From: Streptomyces hyaluromycini | Lineage (GTDB): Bacteria; Actinomycetota; Actinomycetes; Streptomycetales; Streptomycetaceae | Assembly (NCBI RefSeq): GCF_002217755.1 | Contig: NZ_BCFL01000020.1 | Location: forward strand, 434,001-498,000 | Length of the DNA stretch: 64,000 nucleotides | Reading direction: 5' to 3' | Shown here: positions 59,678 to 64,000 of the stretch, piece by piece | How positions within the stretch are numbered: the first letter of the stretch is position 1 | Layout: each line of letters opens with the position of its first letter | The notes under the pieces: model-generated | What the model saw: the letters and a program-made list of their open reading frames with translations, nothing else | Told to the model about the DNA's origin: nothing | The model's database searches: none | Program-made: the position numbers and the translations under genes

Positions 59678-60034
59678 TCAGAAAGTCCGGAGACGGTACG
59701 ACCCGGCCAGGTCACGCACCTCCACGGAGCAGACCACGGCCTGGGTCGTACCCACCCCCAGGTGCTTCTCCAGCAGGGCCAGCGCGTCCTCGGACAGCCG
59801 GGCCTTGACCGCGTCGGACCGTCCGGGAAGCAGCCCCACCTCCACATGCACGAAGGCCGCCGCGTCGCCGTACCGGTCGACCGCACGGGCCTCGGCCGCC
59901 TGCCGGAACAGCGTCTTGCAGGTACCCGCCGAACCGCTCCCCTCCAGCACCGTCGGCTGCAGCTCCGCCGCGAAGACCCGCGGGTCGAAGGAGTCGGCGA
60001 TCCGCGGGGAGTAGTCGACGGTGATGTGTGGCAT
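59678..60034 (-). CDS. 5-carboxymethyl-2-hydroxymuconate delta-isomerase-like tautomerase
   Basis: This 118-residue protein starts MPHITVDYSP, exposing the catalytic Pro-1 of the tautomerase superfamily after Met removal. Its length and segments (FAAELQPTVLEG, FVHVEVGLLPGRSDAVKARLSEDALALLEKHLG) fit the CHMI (HpaF) branch. CHMI works in homoprotocatechuate degradation, but no other genes of that pathway are here. A GAACGTGTTC palindrome (60070-60079) lies 36 bases before the start. Confidence 0.83.
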   Translation of the reverse strand: MPHITVDYSPRIADSFDPRVFAAELQPTVLEGSGSAGTCKTLFRQAAEARAVDRYGDAAAFVHVEVGLLPGRSDAVKARLSEDALALLEKHLGVGTTQAVVCSVEVRDLAGSYRLRTF

Positions 60035-60069
60035 GGCGACCCTGATCCTCTTGGCCGGTTGGATTGCCC

Positions 60070-60079
60070 GAACGTGTTC
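60070..60079. promoter_or_regulatory. GAACGTGTTC palindrome upstream of tautomerase gene
   Basis: The 10-bp palindrome is identical to the core of the KstR-type site at 50838-50851, but the outer T and A of that consensus are absent. The surrounding 60035-60356 interval otherwise shows no recognisable feature. Confidence 0.4.
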
Positions 60080-60356
60080 CGCCGTGACGGTCACCCCCGG
60101 CACGACTGGTGTGCGGCGAAGATAGTTGTATCAGCCGCCCATCTGCCGGAGATCCGGCGGCCGGGCCTTGACCGCCGGGCCCCCTGACCGGTCGGGGACC
60201 GGGCGGGTTTCGCGGATCACGCGCCCCGGCCCTTGGGCCGATCAGCCGTTCGTGCGGCGCGCCTCGGCCGTGCGGGCGGGCGCCGCCGGAGGATCGGGGG
60301 AACGGCGGCCCCGGTGTCGCCGCCCCTCCCCCACACACACGTGCGAAGGCCCGGCC

Positions 60357-60434
60357 ATGAAACTCTTCGACGACCCGCTGTTCCGGCTGCCCTTGCCCGA
60401 CGCCGGCCCGCGTGTCACGCCGGCGGCGGCGTGA
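60357..60434 (+). CDS. 25-residue peptide ORF overlapping a methyltransferase gene
   Basis: ATG at 60357, GAAGG eight bases upstream, encodes MKLFDDPLFRLPLPDAGPRV plus TPAAA. Twenty-two of 24 sense codons after Met end in G or C. The stop TGA at 60432-60434 overlaps the GTG of the methyltransferase (GTGA). The front half is amphipathic with Phe/Leu/Asp. It could be a peptide substrate of the methyltransferase, or a coupling leader. No database family is known to me. Confidence 0.45.
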   Translation: MKLFDDPLFRLPLPDAGPRVTPAAA

Positions 60435-61240
60435 CCACCGCGCCGGGCGGCGGCCGCTACGGCGAGTCCGTCTTCCGGCCCGAACAGGCCGGTGAGGGCG
60501 AGCGCATCGACTTCGGCGCCCTTGCCTACGACGACATCACCATGGCGCGGCTGCGGGCCCTCGGGGCCGGTCCGGGCTGGCGCTGCCTCGACGTGGGGGC
60601 CGGTACGGGCACGGTCTCCGGTCGGCTGCTGGACGAGGCCGGGGTGACGAGCGTGCTCGCCGTGGACCGCGACGTGCGCTTCCTGACCGAACGGCCCGGG
60701 TTGGACGTGCGGGAGGCCGACATCACCGCCCCGGACGCCGTCCGCGGCCGGTTCCGGCTCGTCCACGCGCGGTTCGTGCTGATGCACCTGCCCGCGCACG
60801 AGCGCCTGGTCGCCACGCTGGCCGGACTCGTCGCACCCGGCGGTGTGCTGGTGCTCAGCGACGCGGTCGACCTGACGAGCGACCGGGCTCCCGGTACGCC
60901 GTACACGACGGTGATGCGGGCGATGTGGCAGGGGCTGCGGGCCACCATCGGCACCGATGTCTCCTGGGTGCCGTCGTACCCGCAGTTGCTGCGCCGTGCG
61001 GGGCTCGGGTCGGTCGCCGCCGAGATCCATGTGCCGCCGCTGCTGCCGGGCAGTCCCCTCAGCCGCTTCTGGGCGGACACCTGGGAGCGGAGCCGGGCGG
61101 CGATGCGCGCCACCGGCCTGGTCGACGACGCGGCCGTCGACGAGGCGGTCCGGTACCTGGCCTCCGAGGAGTGCGCCGCGCTGTCGGCCGGCATGCTCAC
61201 CGTCTGGGGCCGGAAGGCCGGGGAGGAGACCTCCCGCTGA
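60431..61240 (+). CDS. Class I SAM-dependent methyltransferase coupled to a 25-residue ORF
   Basis: A 269-residue methyltransferase: motif I CLDVGAGTGTVSGRLL, strand 2 VLAVDRDVRF, VHARFVLMHLPAHERLVATLAGLVAPGGVLVLSD as motifs II-III. The C-terminal part (TPYTTVMRAMWQGLRATIGTDVSWVPSYPQLLRRAGL) resembles UbiE/small-molecule methyltransferases. The GTG start lies in the GTGA overlap with the peptide ORF, and no separate ribosome site is seen, so translation is probably coupled. Substrate unknown. Confidence 0.87.
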   Translation: MTTAPGGGRYGESVFRPEQAGEGERIDFGALAYDDITMARLRALGAGPGWRCLDVGAGTGTVSGRLLDEAGVTSVLAVDRDVRFLTERPGLDVREADITAPDAVRGRFRLVHARFVLMHLPAHERLVATLAGLVAPGGVLVLSDAVDLTSDRAPGTPYTTVMRAMWQGLRATIGTDVSWVPSYPQLLRRAGLGSVAAEIHVPPLLPGSPLSRFWADTWERSRAAMRATGLVDDAAVDEAVRYLASEECAALSAGMLTVWGRKAGEETSR

Positions 61241-61255
61241 TCGGAGGGGAACCGC

Positions 61256-62632
61256 TCAGGAGGCCGGGGAGGCCGCGCGGCGCCGGGTCTCCGCGAGATG
61301 GACGCCGATGTAGTTGGTGAGCGTCAGTGCGTCCCGGGGGTCGTCGGCCTGGAAGGTGACGCGACGGAGCAGGCTGACTCCGTCGAGCGTGACGCCCTCG
61401 CGGGCGAGGACGAAGACGAGGGCGAGGAAGGCGGAACGGGCGTTGCCGTCGTCGAAGGGGTGGAAGAAGCACACGTCGAGGTAGGCACGGGCGGCGCGGG
61501 CGGTCAGCGGCAGCGGCGTGCCGCGGTCCTCGGCGCTCTCGGCCAGGCAGGCGTCGAGGCGGGCCCGGGTGTCCGGAGCGATGCCGTAGCGCTCCCGGCC
61601 GCGCTTGGCGAAGGCCGGCCGGGTGCGGAACGCGGGCGGCCGCGCGGTGCCCAGGACGTGCTGCTGCCAGCCCTGAAGCAGTTCGAAGCCGAGCGGCGCG
61701 CCGTGCGCCGCGTCGGCCCGGAGCCGTTCGAGCGCGGCGAGCAGCCCCTCGGCGCGGGCCGGGTCCAGGGCGCGGTCGAAGGCGCGGATGTCCTCGGCCG
61801 CGCCGTCCCGCACCGCCGTCACCGGTCCCTCCCCGCCGTGGTCGACGGCCTCCTGCCAGGCCACGGTCCCGCGCACGGCGAGCCAGCGCTCCAGGTGGTC
61901 GACGGCCGGGCCGGCCGTCGGCCCGGCGGACGACCGCGGTCCGCCGGATGCCGGCAGCGCGAGCGCGAGGCGCTCCGCGACGTCGTCGACCAGCACGGTG
62001 GCGGGGGTGGTCCAGCTGCGGAACCGCCCGCCGACCGCCTCGTCGACGAGGTCCCGGGCGATGTCCGGTGCGATTCCCCAGCGGTCGAGGAACCAGGTGA
62101 GCACCTGCCGGCAATGCCCGTACCAGCCGCTGCCGCAGCCGGTGCGGTCGACGACCTGCAGGATCAGGTTCCGGGCGGCGTGCTCCCACAGGATCCGCTG
62201 GTCCTCGATGGCGGCCGGATCCAGCGGGTACGCCTCGAACCGCCCGGCGAGGCTCTCCAGCCACGCCCGCCACTCGCACAGCGCGGCGACGACCCGGTCG
62301 AGCGTCTCCTCCGGGGTGGTGACGGAGTCCCGCGGACAGCACCAGCTCCCGACGGGCCCGCCGTCGAGGTCCCCTTCGTCGTGCGCCCAGCGCCAGCCCA
62401 CGGCCCAGCGGCCGTAACGGTCCATCAGGGCATACGACACGGCACTCGCCCAGAGGTCGCCCTCGCCATGGCTCCAGGCACTCATCGCCGGATCGATGCG
62501 CGACACATCGGGCGGGCTCGGCACGCATCGGGCCGGACCGAGCGATCGCACCACCCGCGCCGCCGCCACGCTGTCGAACGGATGACGCGCGGGGTCCACC
62601 TCGTCCCAGGTCAGGTCGAACGGCCACACCAT
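61256..62632 (-). CDS. Fic domain protein with long N-terminal extension
   Basis: A 458-residue protein whose C-terminal part carries the Fic motif FFHPFDDGNARSAF (HPFxxGN[A/G]R), which transfers AMP or related groups from nucleotides to protein hydroxyls. The preceding ~330 residues have no domain that I recognise and are rich in Trp and Arg (MVWPFDLTWDEVDPARHPFDS). No adjacent antitoxin gene is evident; an inhibitory helix, if any, would be internal. The ATG at 62632 has GGTGAG four bases upstream. Target unknown. Confidence 0.83.
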   Translation of the reverse strand: MVWPFDLTWDEVDPARHPFDSVAAARVVRSLGPARCVPSPPDVSRIDPAMSAWSHGEGDLWASAVSYALMDRYGRWAVGWRWAHDEGDLDGGPVGSWCCPRDSVTTPEETLDRVVAALCEWRAWLESLAGRFEAYPLDPAAIEDQRILWEHAARNLILQVVDRTGCGSGWYGHCRQVLTWFLDRWGIAPDIARDLVDEAVGGRFRSWTTPATVLVDDVAERLALALPASGGPRSSAGPTAGPAVDHLERWLAVRGTVAWQEAVDHGGEGPVTAVRDGAAEDIRAFDRALDPARAEGLLAALERLRADAAHGAPLGFELLQGWQQHVLGTARPPAFRTRPAFAKRGRERYGIAPDTRARLDACLAESAEDRGTPLPLTARAARAYLDVCFFHPFDDGNARSAFLALVFVLAREGVTLDGVSLLRRVTFQADDPRDALTLTNYIGVHLAETRRRAASPAS

Positions 62633-62717
62633 GCATCTCACCGCGCAAGCCTCCACGGCCGTCCCACGACCGGGCAACTGCATTACCAGTGGCGGCCGCT
62701 GACCGGCAGGCCGTCCA

Positions 62718-63419
62718 TCAGCCGGGAACGGGCGGCGAGTTCGCCTGCCGGGATTCCGGGCGTACGAGGCCGGTCTGGTAGGCGATGACGACGAGTTGGG
62801 CGCGGTCCCGGGCACCGAGTTTGGTCAGGGCGCGCTGGATGTGGCTGCGGACGGTCAGGACGCTCAGGACCAGTTCCCCGGCGATCTCGTCGTTGGACTT
62901 GCCGCGGGCGGCGAGTGCGGTGACCTCCCGTTCGCGCGGGGTGAGTTCGTCGAGGCGCTCCGGAGGTGCCAGGAGGGTGCCGGAGGCGGGGCCGGCGAGG
63001 AAGCGGGTGATGAGGGCGCGGGTGGCGCCCGGGGACAGCAGGGCCTCGCCGGCGGCGACGGTGCGGATGCCGTCGAGGAGGGTGTCTGTGGTGACGTACT
63101 TGCCGAGGAAGCCGCTGGCGCCGACGCGCAGTGCCCGGGCGACGTACTCGTCGGTCTCGTACATGGTGAGGACGAGGACGCGGGTGCCGGACAGGCCGGG
63201 GTCGGCGCAGATGGCGGCGGTGGCGGCCAGGCCGTCCGTGCCGGGCATGCGGATGTCCATCAGGACGATGTCGGGGCGATGGGTGCGGGCGAGGTCCACC
63301 GCCTCCCGTCCGTCGGCGGCCTCGGCGACCACCTCCAGGTCCGGGCAGGAGTCGATCAGCAGCCGGAACGTGCCGCGCAGCAGGGCCTGGTCGTCGGCGA
63401 GCAGGACACGGATGCTCAC
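62718..63419 (-). CDS. NarL/FixJ-family response regulator
   Basis: This 233-residue regulator has a receiver domain (IRVLLADDQALLRGTF, phospho-acceptor Asp in DIVLMDIRMPGTDG, LTMYETDEYVARAL, Lys in GKYV) and a LuxR-type HTH (LTPREREVTALAARGKSNDEIAGELVLSVLTVRSHIQRALTKLG). The GTG start overlaps the stop of the sensor kinase gene (GTGA), so the pair forms one operon. The signal is unknown. Confidence 0.93.
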   Translation of the reverse strand: MSIRVLLADDQALLRGTFRLLIDSCPDLEVVAEAADGREAVDLARTHRPDIVLMDIRMPGTDGLAATAAICADPGLSGTRVLVLTMYETDEYVARALRVGASGFLGKYVTTDTLLDGIRTVAAGEALLSPGATRALITRFLAGPASGTLLAPPERLDELTPREREVTALAARGKSNDEIAGELVLSVLTVRSHIQRALTKLGARDRAQLVVIAYQTGLVRPESRQANSPPVPG

Positions 63420-64000
63420 GCGGCGGCCTCTGGTTCTTCCGGTGCGAGGGAGTGGAGCGGGAGGGCGGTGGCGACCTCGAAGCCGCCGCCGGGGAGGGGA
63501 CCGGCCCGCAGGTCGCCGCCGACGGAATGGGCGCGCTCGCGCATGCCCATCAGGCCGAAACCGCCGTCGGCGGCCTCCGCGACCGCGGCGGCGGTGCCGT
63601 CGTTGGTGACCGAGATGAGCAGCCGGGTCCGGGCATAGGTGAGCCGGACGTCGGCGCCCTGGCCGGCGCCGTGCTTGGTCACGTTGGTGAGGGCTTCCTG
63701 GATGATCCGGTACGCCGTCAGGTCCACGCCCGGTGACAGGGGCCGCGGCTCGCCCTCGGTGGTGAGGGTGACGTCGAGACCGGCGCTCGCGCAGGTCGAG
63801 ACCAGTTCGGGCAGCCGGTCCAGGCCGGGGGGCGGGCTCCAGGGACTCGGCGTCCGGGTCACCGGACTGGCGCAGCACCCCGACGGTGGCCCGGAGTTCG
63901 ATCAGGGCGGAGGACGTGGTGGCCGTCAGTCCGTCGAGCAGCTTCAGCGCCTGCTCGGGCTGGGTGGGTACGAGGTGGCGGGCGGTGCCGGCCTGGGCGT
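63416..64000 (-). pseudogene. NarL-type sensor histidine kinase, frameshifted; 5' part beyond window
   Basis: The 3' portion encodes the HATPase domain: N-box DLTAYRIIQEALTNVTKHG and G-box DGGFGLMGMRERAHSVGGDL. Upstream, the DHp-type sequence (HLVPTQPEQALKLLDGLTATTSSALIELRATVGVLRQSGDPDAESLEP) is in another frame. The two join by removing one base from the six-G run at 63827-63832 (plus strand). So the kinase is broken by a homopolymer indel that may be a read error or natural variation. Membrane domains lie outside the window. Confidence 0.85.

Noticed and set aside
62718..63878. Response regulator fused in frame to kinase sequence
   Set aside because: The in-frame connection is an artefact of the G6 indel and open GC-rich frames; the regulator starts at GTG 63419.
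1..64000. CRISPR arrays, tRNA or rRNA genes
   Set aside because: No regularly spaced direct repeats, no cloverleaf-like sequence with CCA context and no rRNA signatures were found on either strand.

Overview
The window is high-GC actinobacterial DNA, almost certainly a Streptomyces chromosome. It carries an SsgA-like sporulation protein, a close match to the Streptomyces developmental repressor NsdA, a DUF397 protein, a SpoIIE-type phosphatase with a TTA (bldA) codon, GTG/TTG starts behind strong purine-rich ribosome binding sites, and codons ending almost always in G or C.

Layout. 0-13.6 kb holds mostly core-like genes: a Tat-exported phospholipase C (cut by the window start), SsgA-like protein, PAS-SpoIIE phosphatase, nsdA, a small-molecule kinase-like protein, a secreted peptidoglycan amidase, a LAL-type ATPase that has lost its DNA-binding domain, a two-domain universal stress protein and an orphan DUF397 protein. 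13.6-19.5 kb is an acyl-CoA module: two Ltp-type thiolase-fold proteins that overlap each other and a DUF35 OB-fold protein, a crotonase, and a divergent acyl-CoA synthetase. A 17-bp palindrome lies in the divergent promoter. 19.6-29.1 kb holds two tandemly duplicated membrane sulfatase-like proteins, an alpha/beta hydrolase, a small secreted protein behind a perfect 12-bp inverted repeat, a methyltransferase, a metallophosphoesterase and a second acyl-CoA synthetase. 29.4-35.0 kb is a compact terpene cluster: cytochrome P450, terpene cyclase overlapping it, and a full-length LAL regulator. 35.0-42.9 kb holds a third acyl-CoA synthetase coupled to a nitronate monooxygenase (same palindrome upstream), a PYROXD2-like flavoprotein, a Ser/Thr kinase with TPRs and a DUF2236 oxygenase.

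43.3-49.6 kb is a decaying accessory zone. It contains a frameshifted, truncated operon of unknown function, a sulfatase pseudogene whose 3' end runs in frame into a truncated formylglycine-generating enzyme, a beta-glucosidase tail and an ISL3-type transposase remnant. One working-looking MarR/VOC pair with two operators sits inside it. 49.6-54.6 kb holds an acyl-CoA dehydrogenase behind a KstR-type site, a cupin protein, a macrolide-type glycosyltransferase preceded by an overlapping 46-codon ORF, a frameshifted O-methyltransferase and a glutamate/leucine dehydrogenase remnant. 54.7-57.2 kb looks like a stress/dormancy module (Cys-rich DUF326 protein, UspA, divergent CBS-BON protein). 57.3-64 kb holds a hairpin MITE that supplies the stop codon of an RpiB-type isomerase, an OhrR-like regulator with a divergent esterase, a tautomerase, a 25-codon peptide ORF overlapping a methyltransferase, a Fic protein and a two-component system whose kinase is frameshifted and cut by the window end.

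The main themes are lipid or steroid acyl-CoA catabolism scattered over several loci, one complete terpenoid locus, developmental regulators, and one clear patch of gene decay. No rRNA, tRNA, CRISPR array or intact insertion sequence was seen.
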